Positions 10,070 to 20,914 of a stretch of 64,000 nt of DNA are shown here, piece after piece. The stretch spans positions 125,276,803 through 125,340,802 of the forward strand of contig OZ024824.1 of NCBI GenBank assembly GCA_964016985.1, given 5' to 3'. How positions within the stretch are numbered: position 1 is the stretch's first letter; each line of letters begins with the position of its first letter. The notes under the pieces were generated by a model. That model did no database searches. It was not told the DNA's origin and saw nothing but the letters and a program-made list of their open reading frames with translations. This stretch comes from Anodontia alba (Eukaryota; Mollusca; Bivalvia; Lucinida; Lucinidae). Made by a program: the position numbers and the translations under genes.

Positions 10070-10428
10070 CTACCATATTTACCTTAAGTATTCGGACACC
10101 TTAACTCCTCACCATACTTGTCCAAAAATTTGAAAAAGTCTATTTATTTACCTGTTGATTTGTTTGTGTTGAGGTTTTACGGCCCAGTCAACCCAATAGG
10201 GTCATGTCGAGCGCGGTCAGTTTACCTAACCACACGTTTACTGGGCAGGCTTAGTCCTTTAAGCGATTAACCAGTATTGTGCACATTCTTTTGCCAGATT
10301 TTAAGTGTGTATAATGGTCCTGGATGACTGACAAACAGTGTAGACCCTGATCAGATGTGGCGTCTGATCTGGGTCTACACTGTTTGCTCAGGACTGCATG
10401 TCCCAATATTTAGGGTATATACTGTATT
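10070..10428. mobile_element. MITE family B split by a SINE
   Basis: TTACCTTAAGTATTCGGACACC left end, core GACAAACAGTGTAGACCCTG / GGTCTACACTGTTTGC, and TGTCCCAATATTTAGGGTA right end. A truncated SINE sits at 10158-10299. Confidence 0.7.
10158..10299 (-). mobile_element. tRNA-SINE, 3' half
   Basis: The (CAAA)n tail is at the left (TTTGTTTGTGTTGAGG on plus), followed by the GGCCGTAAAACC end. It runs to TTTTGCCAGA. The tRNA-like head is absent. Confidence 0.75.
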
Positions 10429-10464
10429 TATCATAAAAAAAACTTTTTATACATGCATTGGTCC

Positions 10465-10880
10465 TAAAATTTGAACGTCCACTCCCTGTTGATTTGTCTG
10501 AAAGACAGCTGGATTTGTGGCAAAAAATGTAAACTATAGTCAGATACCGTGTTCTGTTTGTTTGTTTTCTCTGCTCACCTACTTCCGGATTATCTTCTTC
10601 CTCTACTGAACAAACCAGAGGAATATTTTTGTTTGTGTTGAGGTTTTACGGTCCAGTCAACCCGATGGGGTCATGTCGAGCGCGGTCAGTTTACCTAACC
10701 ACACGTTTACTGGGCAGGCTTAGTCCTCTAAGCGGTTAACCAGTATAGTGCACATTCTTTCGCCAGAAAATAGTGTCTGATCTGGGGCTACACTGTTTGC
10801 TCAGGCCGTACGTCCAAATACTAGGGGTAAATATGCTATGTTTGCTCAGGCAGTACGTCCAAATACTAGGGGTAAATACG
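10465..10880. mobile_element. MITE family B split by a SINE, with duplicated end
   Basis: GGTCCTAAAATTTGAACGTCC at the left and GGGGCTACACTGTTTGCTCAGG at the right. The terminal stretch from TTTGCTCAGG to GGGGTAAATA is present twice (about 10796-10838 and 10838-10880). Confidence 0.6.
10629..10770 (-). mobile_element. tRNA-SINE, 3' half
   Basis: Same orientation and same truncation point (after CTTTCGCCAGAAA) as the copy at 10158, which suggests either a shared short subfamily or one duplicated source. Confidence 0.75.
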
Positions 10881-10942
10881 CTACATGTAATGATCTCATT
10901 AGAGTATCGCAATGATATGATTCTAATAAAAAGCCAAACAAA

Positions 10943-11135
10943 CTAGAGCTCTAGATAAGGAGAGGTATCATGTAAATATTTTTTTTCTTATTTTTCCAAG
11001 AAAAGTAAGATCGTGGGTGCTCATTAGAAATGCCTTGATGCGGCACTTCTAATAAGCACCACACTTATGTTTTGGAGGAAACCTGACAAATAATCATATT
11101 TTTTTTGGCTGTACAGAACACCTTATCTGGAGCTG
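10943..11135. mobile_element. MITE family D
   Basis: GAGCTCTAGATAAGGAGAGG start, CATTAGAAATGCC and GGCACTTCTAATAAG arms, and CACCTTATCTGGAGCTG end. Confidence 0.7.
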
Positions 11136-11187
11136 TGCAAATGCTTTTTGCGGAAAGAATAAATATTTTTGCGGAAAGAGTGAATAT

Positions 11188-11901
11188 TATTTTAGATATC
11201 GTATTTGACCTAATTACCGCACATAGCCCTATAAGGGCACAGTCAAGTAATTCTGTAGTCTCCAGATTACCGCCTGTGTACTTTTTGTCTACTTCTTTAT
11301 ATAGAGGATCTTACACTCGTGGTCATTTCATATGAAATTTATGAAACGAGCCTTCTGCGAGTTTCATAAATTTCATATTAAATGAACACGAGTGTAAGAT
11401 TCTGTTTATCATATGACCCTTTTAAATTGGATTTTATCGCCTTTATTGTTGAAAATTGTTCAACAGAAACATGCATGGTTGACATGAACGTCGTCATGAT
11501 GTTACTTGTTTCCGCCAAAGTGTTATATAACGTGTGGTCATATGATTTTTATAACATGACTTTATCCACTGAATAACAGCGACGTCATATGATAAAAAGG
11601 CATATGTTGTGGATAGCCATTTGAATAACACTGACTTGTCAATGCAATTCAAATGAGTATCCACAACATCTTCTTTTATAAAGAAAATCAGAAAAGAAAA
11701 AAATCACATGAACATCATCAAATAAGTCCTTTGCTATCTTTTAATTTTTTTAAAATGTACCCTTAGTAGGTAGATACATATTTTACCACAAGTTTTCCCA
11801 GTAATTCTGAGAAACCTAAGTGCACAGTGTGGTAATTAGGTCAAGTAAGGTCGTCTGAGAAACCTAAGTGCACAGTGTGGTAATTAGGTCAAGTAAGGTC
11901 G
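11188..11901. mobile_element. MITE family H with a nested fold-back element
   Basis: Left end CGTATTTGACCTAATTACCG. Right end GTGTGGTAATTAGGTCAAG, present twice in tandem (about 11808-11853 and 11855-11901). Internal GTTGTGGATAGCCATTTGAA core. Compared with the copies at 18594 and 24113, the stretch 11302-11598 is extra. Confidence 0.65.
11302..11598. mobile_element. Fold-back insertion in family H
   Basis: ATCTTACACTCGTGGTCATT at the left pairs with the ACGAGTGTAAGAT arm ending near 11401, across a GAGCCTTCTGCGAG loop. About 200 bp of other sequence follows before the host element resumes at AAGGCATATGTTG. Confidence 0.55.
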
Positions 11902-12037
11902 TCGACTTTTCTGAACAGTGATATTTTTGAAATGCTATACTAATTAATGCCCGACTGTTGACCTAACAATCCAATGATAATGGGTTTGAATCCTTATCAA
12001 GACAGTTCCAGACAAGACACTTTTTATAATAGAAACA

Positions 12038-12182
12038 TATTAGTATTTTTCTTATATCTCTGCGAAAAAGATGTTGTGGGTACTCATTAATGTTGACTAG
12101 GCCAAGATGCTTCCAATAAATACCACAACGTGGAGAAATAAGAAAAATATTATGTGGATACCCCATCTTATCTGGTGCTATG
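12038..12182. mobile_element. MITE family D
   Basis: TTTTTCTTATATCTCTGCG left arm, TTGTGGGTACTCATTAA, and CCCATCTTATCTGGTGCTATG right end. Confidence 0.6.
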
Positions 12183-12403
12183 ATAGGGAGGAACTCTTTC
12201 CATGATTATGATGTTAAATTGGGACAGCTAATACTTGGTTCTAATAACGTTAAGCCGTCCCTGGAAAATAGCATTGGACCACTCCATGACCCTTCGTAAG
12301 TGCTTCGGGAGCAATGGTAAACTAAGATTGTCTACACCCATGGTCATGTAGACAATCACTTTATCACCATACACCAACTGAAGTACCAGTGAAAGAAGCC
12401 AAA
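12183..12403. other. Unassigned segment with a protein-like minus-strand frame
   Basis: On the minus strand about 45 codons read with a globular-looking composition (GDKVIVYMTMGVDNLSLPL and then RRVMEWSNAIFQGRLNVI). No start, splice sites or family recognised. It lies between two family D pieces and may be a captured coding fragment or chance. Confidence 0.25.
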
Positions 12404-12497
12404 AGCAAGCTGTGGTACTTCTAATAAGTAGCCACAACATATGTTTACATAGAGAAGGAAAAATAGTTATCCAGGAACCATCCTTATCTACAGCTAT
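12404..12497. mobile_element. MITE family D, right half
   Basis: GGTACTTCTAATAAGTAGCC, ACAACATATGTTT, then CCATCCTTATCTACAGCTATG. Confidence 0.5.
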
Positions 12498-12639
12498 GTA
12501 CTCTGCTTCTTGTTAACAGACATACCACAAGAAAAAGTGAACTTCAGAGGCAAACAGACACAGTAAAGAACCAGCAATTACACTGAGTACCAACAAGGTA
12601 TGTTTTGGTGCAAAAGTAATATAATAGCTATCCCAGGAC

Positions 12640-12808
12640 AGAGCAGTCCATCTGAATCTCACTTTGACTCTAAAAACTTTAACAAAAAATTTATAATCTA
12701 AAGGTCACTCATGTGGGTAGGGATGTAAAGCACAGAACTTCAGACGAGTATCTAACATCAGGGAAAATATCAACTACATCCGACCAGTGGTTCATGAGAT
12801 ATAGCCTT
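12640..12808. repeat. Fragment similar to the element at 30305-31412
   Basis: Shares AGGTCACT.ATGTGGGTAG, ACTTCAGAC.AGTATCTAAC and CATGAGATATAGCCTT with 30450-30610. Cut at its end by family A copy 4. Confidence 0.5.
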
Positions 12809-13021
12809 CTAACTTTTGTCATGCTGAATAAATTAAGATGCTACGTCCACTTCTAATTTTCAGCCAATCAGATTACTTGATCTGGATTATTCTATAAATT
12901 TCCATACTTAATGGCAAACAGTGCAGATCCAGATCAGTTGGCTTCTGAAGAAGCCAACTGATCTGGATCTACACTGTTTGCAAAGGCAGGGTATATCCGG
13001 GCTCAGCAGGACCAGGGTTAA
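12809..13021 (+). mobile_element. piggyBac-like MITE, family A copy 4
   Basis: Left CTAAC (mutated TTAA), right AGCAGGACCAGGGTTAA. AATAAA, AGCCAATCAG and the palindromic core are all present. Confidence 0.75.
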
Positions 13022-13031
13022 AACTATTGCC

Positions 13032-13127
13032 CAGAAAAGACTCAGATCAGCCTGCCCTTGCATGCAGTCTGATCAGAATCTTCACTATCCACATGAAGGG
13101 ACCTTGGATCCTCAGCTATCCAAAGAC
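13032..13127. mobile_element. Fold-back element family R
   Basis: AAGACTCAGATCAGCCTGCC at the left and GTCTGATCAGAATCTTCACT at the right. Relatives at 35216, 38150, 40815 and 47050. Confidence 0.5.
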
Positions 13128-13132
13128 ATCAC

Positions 13133-13403
13133 GAAAACATGCCTATATAATTTTGACCACCTTAAACCCCACTTTTATATAGTAAAACCGGGGTTTACAG
13201 GGGTAAACATTATTTTTCTTATTTCTGCTCAAAGCATAGATTGTGGGTACTCGTTAGAACCGCCTTGTCAAGGCGGTTCTAACGAGTACCCACAATCTAT
13301 GTTTTGAGCAGAAATATGAAAAATATCTGAATTTTTTATCTGAAAATTTTCATTTTTTGATGGTAAAATTTTCCGTATATTTGAATAGGCATGTTTTCGT
13401 AAT
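13133..13403. mobile_element. MITE family E
   Basis: CGAAAACATGCCTAT at the left and ATAGGCATGTTTTCG at the right. Inside, a perfect palindrome: GATTGTGGGTACTCGTTAGA and its inverse around GCCTTGTCAAGGC. Confidence 0.75.
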
Positions 13404-13439
13404 GGTACTCAGTGAAGACTTTTGTTGATTTGGGGTTTA

Positions 13440-13672
13440 ATTAACTCTTTGCATGTTGGGTAATTTTGCATGCTTTTTTGTCATCTGTGATTTCTTTTAA
13501 ATTAACTTTTTCAAAAAAAAATTTCAGGAATACCATCAGTGTCAAACAGTTTGGATCCAGATCAGGCCTGACATTTTGTCAGGCCTGATCTGGGTCCAAA
13601 CTGTTTGCAGGTCCAAACTGTTTGCAAAGGTTATCAGCAGATGACAAATGTCGCCACTAGTTGGGAAAGTGT
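13440..13672. mobile_element. Palindromic element with the CAAACAGT core and unfamiliar flanks
   Basis: GTCAAACAGTTTGGATCCAG / CTGGGTCCAAACTGTTTGC around GGCCTGACATTTTGTCAGGCC. The last 18 bases of the core (GGTCCAAACTGTTTGCA) are duplicated in tandem. Flanks begin TTAACTCTTTGCATG and end GGGAAAGTGTTAAC. Confidence 0.55.
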
Positions 13673-13675
13673 TAA

Positions 13676-13938
13676 CAACCCAGTCAACCCATCGTCATGG
13701 TCAGTTTATATAACCACACTTTTCCTGGGCAGGCTTAGTCCTCTAAGCAGTTAACCAGTACTTGTGCACATTCTTTCGTAGGAAGCTGACAACTGTCCTT
13801 CTTGAATCAAAGAAAATCAATAGAAAAAATTTCATGATTAATCTCCACGGAACAATGTTGCCAGGCCCACTAGGATCGAATCGGCGACATCCTGATCACC
13901 AGTATGAGATCTATCCGACTGAGCTACCGAGGCCTGCT
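13676..13938 (-). mobile_element. tRNA-SINE, nearly full length
   Basis: The minus-strand head has A-box-like CTCGGTAGCTCAGTCGGAT and a GATTCGATCC B box. The tail end lacks the (CAAA)n part. Confidence 0.8.
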
Positions 13939-14727
13939 CAATAAGAACTGATTCTACTTTGTAGATACACAGGCTGATCTGAGTCTTCATTGGGTACATA
14001 CGTCCTGTAAGATATATTTTCTCACAGTACACTCATTTATCATGATTTCAGCACAACAATCTTTACCTTTTTAATCGCATTCACAATGTTCCTAACAAAT
14101 TCCAATGCATCATATTGACTAACTTGTAATAATTGACTGACAATTAACTTATAAGCTTTCCTTGAGTATTTCTTCTACTTTACACTCCAATGATCCAATA
14201 AAATTCTTAACCCAATTTGCTTTATAAGCCAATTTAATTTTGAGCCGTATGTTTACTGTGTATATACAGATTAATTCCATGCCCATACATGTTCACTGTG
14301 CGTAGCTGTCAAATTGAGGGCTGGTCTCATACATATACAATAAACAACTTTCAAATTCAACAATAAATATCAATAAATCAATAAATTTGAATTCCCTATA
14401 TCCAAAAGCTATAAAACAACACTGGATATTACATGGCAAACACGAATACAATCCACTTTATTGAAATAAAATTCCTTCGTAAACAGTACATAGATTATAT
14501 ACACCAATAAATGAATCAATTTAAAGATATCGAGATAGCACTGATAAACGACATAGATACTGAAGCGTTTGACACACTCCTCGATGACAACTCGGACTGG
14601 TATACTACAAGTGAAAATCACGCTAGACTGGTTCAGTATGACAATCTACATTACAGTCTCAATGACCTGAAGGCATGAACAGCTGAAATAAGCACGGGAG
14701 ACAGCAACCAGCTTCAAAATGACTACT
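13939..14727. other. Unannotated AT-rich intron sequence
   Basis: No recognised element and no exon-like frame. It is one of the longest apparently single-copy stretches in the window. Confidence 0.4.
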
Positions 14728-14895
14728 GTATTTACCCTAAGTATTGGGAAACCTTATCAACTTACCATACTTGTCCTAAAATTTGAAACAGTCCATTCTA
14801 CTACCTGTTGATGTGTCTAAGAATTCAGCATCTGATCTGGATCTACACTGTTTGCTAAGACCTGTATGTCCCAATACTTATATAGGATATTATGG
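14728..14895. mobile_element. MITE family B, shortened
   Basis: TTTACCCTAAGTATTGGGAA, CTTACCATACTTGTCCTAAAA, half core GATCTGGATCTACACTGTTTGC, and TGTCCCAATACTTATATAGG. Confidence 0.65.
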
Positions 14896-15127
14896 TATTT
14901 ACAAGCCACTATTGCTCAGAAAACAGGATCTGATATTGTTTAAACCTGCACTGTTCAACATTGTAACAAATGACAGTCTAATATTTTATATTTTTTTTTT
15001 TTCATTATTATCTGAGAAAGGCTTGGCATTTCATATGAATAGTCTGCTAGGCATCTGCTAATTTTGCCTGTAAAGGGATAACATTTAACAAAATGGAGAC
15101 ATATATAAGATGAGATGCTGTTAACAA

Positions 15128-15353
15128 AAAGTTGGGTACAAATGAGCTCGTTAAGAGTCATTTCGTTAACTGTTTTAGCAGATTCAATATACAATATTCT
15201 GATATTTTTTGCTGAAAAAATGTGAGTAGCTTTTGCACTGCAAAAGCTACTCACATTTTTTCAGCAAAAAATTTTAGCATATTTGCGTATAACGCGATGT
15301 AAATTTTAACGAATCGTTAACTAACGACATCGTTAGCTTTGAACAACTGGGCC
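15128..15353. mobile_element. MITE family G
   Basis: GAGTAGCTTTTGCACTGCAAAAGCTACTC palindrome (centre near 15239) and TTTGAACAACTGGGCCC right end. The left end is eroded. Confidence 0.7.
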
Positions 15354-15677
15354 CAGGTCATTACACTTTTAACCTGCTGAATATTAACATTATCAGACAC
15401 TGCTCTGACAACACAGCCCGACATTTCATTCTAACATTTTTCTCCAACATATTTTTTTTTTTATATTAAGTCCTATTTTTGGGGTAAATTATATTTTGGT
15501 ATAAAAAATACCCCGGAAATTATCTTCTCAATAATCTCCTTTCCTACAGCTTGCTGTATAGCAATATACGCTTATCGTCTTTTCACAGCAACTAAGGCAT
15601 GTTGATTAACTTTTAGTTCTCTCAGGTTGAGTTTAGTATATTTTAGTTAGTTCGTTACCAGTAATTCAAGTATTGTA
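15354..15677. other. Unannotated intron sequence
   Basis: AT-rich, nothing recognised. Confidence 0.4.
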
Positions 15678-15725
15678 ACATATTTACCCTAAATATTGGG
15701 ACACCTTAACTCCTTACCATACTTG

Positions 15726-15997
15726 TTTGTTTATTTGTGTTGAAGTTTTACAGCTCAGTCAACCTCGAGTGCAATTAGTTTACCTAACCACTTTTTTACT
15801 GGGCAGGCTTAGTCCTCTATGCTGTTAACCAGTATCGTGCACATTCTTTCGCTAGAAATGGACAACTACATTTCTTGAATCTGTGGAAGGAATGACCATA
15901 GAAAATAGTTCATGATCAATCTCCACAAAAGAATGTTGCTGACCTGGCAGGGGTTGAACCCGCAACCTCTTGATCACCAGTCCACCATGCATCCAAC
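15726..15997 (-). mobile_element. tRNA-SINE with 12-bp target duplication
   Basis: TTACCATACTTG occurs at 15714-15725 and again at 15998-16009, immediately flanking the SINE. The GGTTGAACCCGC-type B box is on plus in reverse near 15950. Confidence 0.85.
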
Positions 15998-16028
15998 TTA
16001 CCATACTTGTCCTATAATTTGAAAAACA

Positions 16029-16280
16029 ACTAGAAATGTGTCCACAGTACACGGATGCCCCTGCTTTGGGGGTACCTGACTATAAAACTGCAAAATTCTA
16101 CCTGGTACAAATGCCTTAACCTGAGTCTAACAGAATCACATACGTACATATGTACATACGTACACACATTCGTACAGAAGGACGTACATTTCTACGCACG
16201 TACACATGTACCCACAAATGCACGTATGGAAAACTGAAAAACTATATGCCCCCTGCATCATCGGATGCGGGGGGCATAAC
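16029..16280 (+). mobile_element. Hairpin-ended element (ACTAGAAATGTGTCC type)
   Basis: Begins ACTAGAAATGTGTCCACAG. Contains a GTACATACGTACA-rich stretch. Ends with a strong hairpin: TATGCCCCCTGCATC / GATGCGGGGGGCATA. Confidence 0.65.
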
Positions 16281-16432
16281 AAAAATCTATTTTACTGCCT
16301 GTTGATGTGTCTAAATAGAGCTGCATGTGTGGCAAACACTTTAGACCCTTATCAGATGCCCCATTCTGCAGTGTCTGATCTGGGTCTATACAGTTTGTGC
16401 AGTCCTGTCTGTCCCAATACTAAGGTTATTAC

Positions 16433-17037
16433 TGGACTCACAAGATAAATTTAATGCTGCCAGTGTCTTTTAGAACATGGTGACATTTGACTGTGTTTCA
16501 GGAGTTACTTTTAATGGTTGACCTTGAATGCAGATAGACCAAGGTTTATTTGAAAGTATAATTTCCCTTCACTGTAAGTATAGAATTAAGGGGTGTGCCT
16601 CCTTTGTGGCGTGTGTCAAAGTAGCTCCCCATACTTCACCTATGCCCCCTCCCCACCCACCCCCTTCAGGCACACAAAAACCTGTGAATTTTCATTCACA
16701 GCAGTGGAGAGATGGGGTGGTATGCAGAGCAGTATGTGACACTCTGGTACTAGTTAACTCCTTAATGAGACAATAACTGACATTCATGGACTCTATCCTT
16801 TGCCCAAATGTATTGCTGTGTGTTGTTATGTGTTGGTTATTTGTGTCATTTTATTGTTTTAAGTAGTGTCACCCAAGTTAGAAAATGATTTCAAAGATGT
16901 AATGCCCTTATTAAATTTTGTAGCAGACAACATTCATAATGTATACAATCTTGGCTCTTATTTGTAGTGGACAACTTTCTCTTTTTTTTTTTCTTTTTTT
17001 TTCAAATTATTTTTCAGGAGAAAATACACACCCATTC
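16433..17037. other. Mostly unannotated; F' fragment at the right
   Basis: No exon-like frame. TAGCAGACAACATTC near 16921 and a T-rich tract at 16980-17005 look like a decayed F' element. Confidence 0.35.
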
Positions 17038-17265
17038 CCATAGCTCCAGATTAGGCACTTTTTTTTAAGCCAAAAATAATGATATTTTTCTTATTTCTCA
17101 ATGAAAACATATGTTGTGGTGCTCATTAAAAGTGGCTTGGGATATCCACATAATATCTTATTTCTCCACAAAAACATATGTTGTGGGTACTCATTAGAAG
17201 CACCTCGGTGAGATGCTTGTAATGAGTATCACAACATATGTTTTTTCATGGAAAAATAAGAATAT
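17038..17265. mobile_element. MITE family D with duplicated left arm
   Basis: ATAGCTCCAGATTAGGCAC start. The CTTATTTCTC.A.GAAAACATATG arm occurs twice before the CACCTCGGTGAGATGC centre. Confidence 0.6.
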
Positions 17266-17287
17266 CAGTATTTTTTCTCTTCATCAC

Positions 17288-17577
17288 AAAAACATGCCTA
17301 TGTTGACCCCCTTAAACCCCACTTTTTTATAGTAAAACTTGGGTTTACAGGGGTATACATTATTTTTCTTATTTCTGCTCAAAAACATAGATTGTGGGTA
17401 CTCGTTAGAACTGCCTCATTGAGGTGGGTACTTGTTAGAACTGCCTCACTGAGGCAGTTCTAATGAATACCCACAACCTAGTTTTGAGCAGGAATATGAA
17501 AAATATCAGAAATTTTTATCTGAAAAATTTCCTTTTTTGGTTGTAAAATTTTCAATATATTTGAATAGGCGTATTTT
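17288..17577. mobile_element. MITE family E with duplicated centre
   Basis: AAAACATGCCTATG left and AATAGGCGTATTTTC right ends. GGGTACTYGTTAGAACTGCC is present twice in tandem before the centre. Confidence 0.7.
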
Positions 17578-17838
17578 CATATTGACTAGCAGGGCACTGA
17601 TGCATGTATGGTAAGTTGGATGAATGAGTAAATAAATGTGTAAATGGACATTTGTCCTCTATAAACATACCAAATAATGAATAGCAACAATAAATTTAAA
17701 ATCTACATTAACTAAACACACATAATGGTCCAATTAATGTGAAGTGTCATTTGTGATTTGGCATAAAAATTCTACCCTTGAATGGAAGATCAATACCCCC
17801 ATTCAAACTCCTTAGGCTTAATTATTTTAACCCTTATT

Positions 17839-18142
17839 GTTTGTGTTGAGGTTTTACGGCACAGTCAACCCAGTGGGGTCATGTCGAGCGCGGTCAGTTT
17901 ACCTAACCACACGTTTACTGGGCAGGATTTGTCCTCTAAACGGTTAACCAGTATTGTGCACATTCTTTCGCCAGAAACTGACAACTGCTCTTCTTGAATC
18001 AGCGGAAGGGAGAGAATGACCATAGAAAATATTTCATGATCAATCTCCACGAAAGAATGTTGCCGACCTCGGCGGGGGTTGAACCCACGACCTCCTGGTC
18101 TCCAGTCGGACGGCGCATCCAACTGAGCCACAGAGGCCGGCT
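17839..18142 (-). mobile_element. tRNA-SINE, full length
   Basis: The minus-strand head reads GCCGGCCTCTGTGGCTCAGT (A-box region), then GGTCGTGGGTTCAACCCC (B box). It ends in GGCCGTAAAACCTCAACAC-like sequence with CAAA units. Confidence 0.85.
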
Positions 18143-18423
18143 ATTTAAAGCATCATCTAAAATTGTAGTAGATAACATTTTATTTATTTATTTACTTTTA
18201 TTATTATTATTACTTTCAATAAGGCTTCATATTTAATATGAAGCAGGACATAGGGAAAGGGCTCCTATGTCATATGCGAACTGAGTATCTGTGCTGTCTG
18301 CAAATTGCATATGGACCATTTTCTTGCATTGTTCATTATATGATTTATCTACTAGGCAGGATAGATTCAATAATCAGAGATCCCATAAGCAAGGGCAATC
18401 TTGAATGCAAGGCTGTACAAATG

Positions 18424-18545
18424 TTAACCCTTGTCCTGCTGAATAAATTAAGATGCCACACTATTTCTAATTTTCAGCCAATCAGATTAATTAAATTCAC
18501 ATACTTTATGGCAAATAGTGCAGATCCAGATCAGATGGTTCTCCT
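18424..18545 (+). mobile_element. piggyBac-like MITE, family A copy 5, truncated
   Basis: TTAACCCTTGTCCTGCTGAA, AATAAA, AGCCAATCAG and the first half of the core; then lost. Confidence 0.7.
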
Positions 18546-18593
18546 GTTTACAGCTAATTCCTACTGAAATTAATAGCTTTAAAATTTTATTTA

Positions 18594-18944
18594 CCGTATT
18601 CGTTCTTATTACCGCACATACCCCTATAAGCGCACAGTCAAGCAATTCCGTAGTCTTTAGATTAGCGCCAGTGTACTTTTTATCTACTTCATTATGAAGG
18701 TATTTTTTGTTGGTACTCATCTGATTTGTATCGACTTGTCGATGCAATTCAAATGAGTACCCACAACATATGCCTTTATAAAGAAATTCAGAAAAAAAAT
18801 TGCATAATCATCATGAAATAGGTCTTTTTCTGATCTTTTTTATAGTGTATCCTTAGTAGGTAGATACATATTTTACCACAAATGAGTGTTCCCAATAATT
18901 CTGAAAAACCTAAGCGCACAGTGCGGGAATTAGGTCGAATACGG
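18594..18944. mobile_element. MITE family H
   Basis: CCGTATTCGTTCTTATTACCG at the left and CGGGAATTAGGTCGAATACGG at the right, each flanked by TA. Beyond this, AATAGCTTTAAAATTT is repeated on both sides (near 18571 and 18949). Confidence 0.7.
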
Positions 18945-19108
18945 TAATCAATAGCTTTAAAATTTCATTCTGTCTACAAAAGATGTTGAATAAACTAAAA
19001 TTATCAACTGATAGGGGTTTTATTTCATTTATTCATTTCAAGTATGTTGAGCCCAGAACTTCTTGATCGTACCTCCTATAGCCAACAATATTTAACTGAT
19101 ATACTCCA

Positions 19109-19313
19109 GGGCCCTGTTGCTCAAAACTAACAATCTCGTTAGTTAACGCATCGTTAAAACTTTGATCATTAAATAAGGCATATATGCTAATATTTTTGCT
19201 GAAAAAATGTGAGTAGCTTTTACATTTGAATTAAATATTGTACTTACTAGAACAGTTAAGATTTTGACCACTTATGAGCTTGTTAAGGTAACAATGCTTT
19301 GAACAACTGGGCC
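19109..19313. mobile_element. MITE family G
   Basis: GGGCCCTGTTGCTCAAAACTAAC at the left and TTTGAACAACTGGGCCC at the right; one inner arm deleted. Confidence 0.7.
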
Positions 19314-19356
19314 CAGGCCACTCGCAACCTCATAAAGCTATAACACACCTTAATTT

Positions 19357-19528
19357 AACCTTTACAACTCTCTGGACTAATTCAGCTGAAGACAAATTGA
19401 TATTTTTTGTATTTTTCCCAAGAAAATAGGCTTTGCCATTTCATGCAAATTGTCTTCTTGGGAGACAATTTACATGAAATGTCACAGCCTGTTATCTGGA
19501 AAAAAAAAGTAAAATATTTCAAAATGCT
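19357..19528. mobile_element. MITE family F
   Basis: CATGCAAATTGTCTTCTTGGGAGAC centre, AAAATAGGCTTTGCC and GTCACAGCCTGTTAT arms. Confidence 0.65.
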
Positions 19529-19675
19529 CATGACCAGTAGTGCAGACTCAGATCAGTTAGTGCAGTTTGTGATATCAGCTCTAGGTCTGCACTGTTTGTA
19601 AAGGTCCATTCTCTGAGGTGTTATCAAAAATTAAAATATTTACCCAAGACACTAGATCCAAACCATTGGAACACA

Positions 19676-19902
19676 TTAACCCAATTATGCCTAGCGTTCC
19701 ACAAATGGGACATTGCCAAACAGTGTAGACCCTGATCAGATGCCACAGAATGCGGCATCTGATCAGGGTCTACACTGTTTGCAATAAATATATTAATTTC
19801 TATTAATCAGTAACAGTAAAAACTAACCAGACACATCTTATATTGAAATGAACGTGTCCAAAGAGTAAAGGTAGAAGAGTCCACTCCGTATAAATGGGTT
19901 AA
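19676..19902. mobile_element. Second TTAA-flanked element with the CAAACAGT core
   Basis: TTAACCCAATTATGCC at the left and ATAAATGGGTTAA at the right. The core is CCAAACAGTGTAGACCCTG and its inverse around GATGCCACAGAATGCGGCATC. Different ends and arms from family A but the same core type and the same TTAA target. Confidence 0.65.
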
Positions 19903-20078
19903 CTCCTTATCATATGGGTACTAAAGTTTGAGTGTCCATTTTACTACCTGTCAATCTGTCTGTAAACTGCTGGATGAAGGACAGTGTAACACATGATCAG
20001 ATGGCATGTTCTGCCAGATCTGAACTGTGTCCACACTGTTTGCTCAGGAACGTCTGTACCAAAATTTAGGGTAAACTG
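19903..20078. mobile_element. MITE family B, degraded
   Basis: ACTCCTTATCATATGG, ATTTTACTACCTGTCAAT, half core and CCAAAATTTAGGGTAAA. Confidence 0.5.
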
Positions 20079-20084
20079 TTGCCC

Positions 20085-20290
20085 CTCAACTATTAGCCTG
20101 TCCCCTTAAAAAAGACAAAGTTAAAAAGGAACATAGCTCACACAAAATTTATCATTTATTTTTCAAAAGTTATGTTTGTAAAACACTAATGCCTCCAACT
20201 TTTAGCTTGTCCCTATAAAATGACAAAGTTAAAAAAGAACATAGCTCTCACAAAATTAATCTTTTTTTTTTTTTTTTTCAAAAGTTAATT
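20085..20290. repeat. Two-unit tandem duplication, about 105 bp each
   Basis: AACATAGCTC.CACAAAATT and CAAAAGTTA blocks occur at about 20130-20175 and 20238-20288, preceded each time by GACAAAGTTAAAAA. Confidence 0.7.
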
Positions 20291-20655
20291 AGGTGAACTA
20301 ACCCCCACCCTAGTATGCTCAACAAGTTTCCAGGCCTTAGCTCAAATAATTATTAAGATATCTTCACCCACAAGAAAAGTGTGATGAACAGACAAATAAA
20401 GGAACAAACCACCTGCCTCTCCCCCTTCTTCAAAGTTGGGGGCATAATAAGGTAAATACAGGGAGAACTGTTTGCAAAAAGTTGTAAACACAATAACAGG
20501 AACAAATTTTAAAATGAACTTAAAACAACAATACCAGTTCAAAGAAACTCTGTCCTGTGAGAATTAAAACAAAGATCACTACATGAATTTTTCATAAGTT
20601 AGTTAAACAAGTTAGAGAAACCATAGCAACACCTAGAGCAATTCTGGATAGATAT

Positions 20656-20843
20656 CCATAGCTCACGTTAATGCATTTTTCTACCAAAAATTATTGATAT
20701 TCTTCTTATTTCTCCATGAAAACATTCATTGTGGTACTCATTAGAAGCACCTCAGCGAGATGCTTCTAATGAATACCCACAACATATGTTTTCATGGAGA
20801 AATAAGAAAATATTATCCTGATACCCACCCTTATCTGGTGCTA
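20656..20843. mobile_element. MITE family D with possible target duplication
   Basis: CATAGCTCACGTTAATGC start, CACCTCAGCGAGATGC centre, CTTATCTGGTGCTATG end. GATATCCAT before and ATGGATATC after make the flanks themselves inverted. Confidence 0.65.
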
Positions 20844-20914
20844 TGGATATCTATCTATCATTTACCATGAACAAACAATACATCAAATTTCAAAGTTCAC
20901 TGCAAAAGATTACA

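Larger units (their letters stand above)
15678..16432. mobile_element. MITE family B carrying two nested insertions
   Basis: Left end TTTACCCTAAATATTGGGACA. Right part has core GGCAAACACTTTAGACCC / TGGGTCTATACAGTTTG and TGTCCCAATACTAAGG. The SINE at 15726-15997 and a hairpin-ended element at 16029-16280 interrupt it. Confidence 0.7.

Noticed and set aside
17990..18142. A possible tRNA gene in the SINE head
   Set aside because: The same head recurs in eight other copies with the same body, and the cloverleaf is degenerate.
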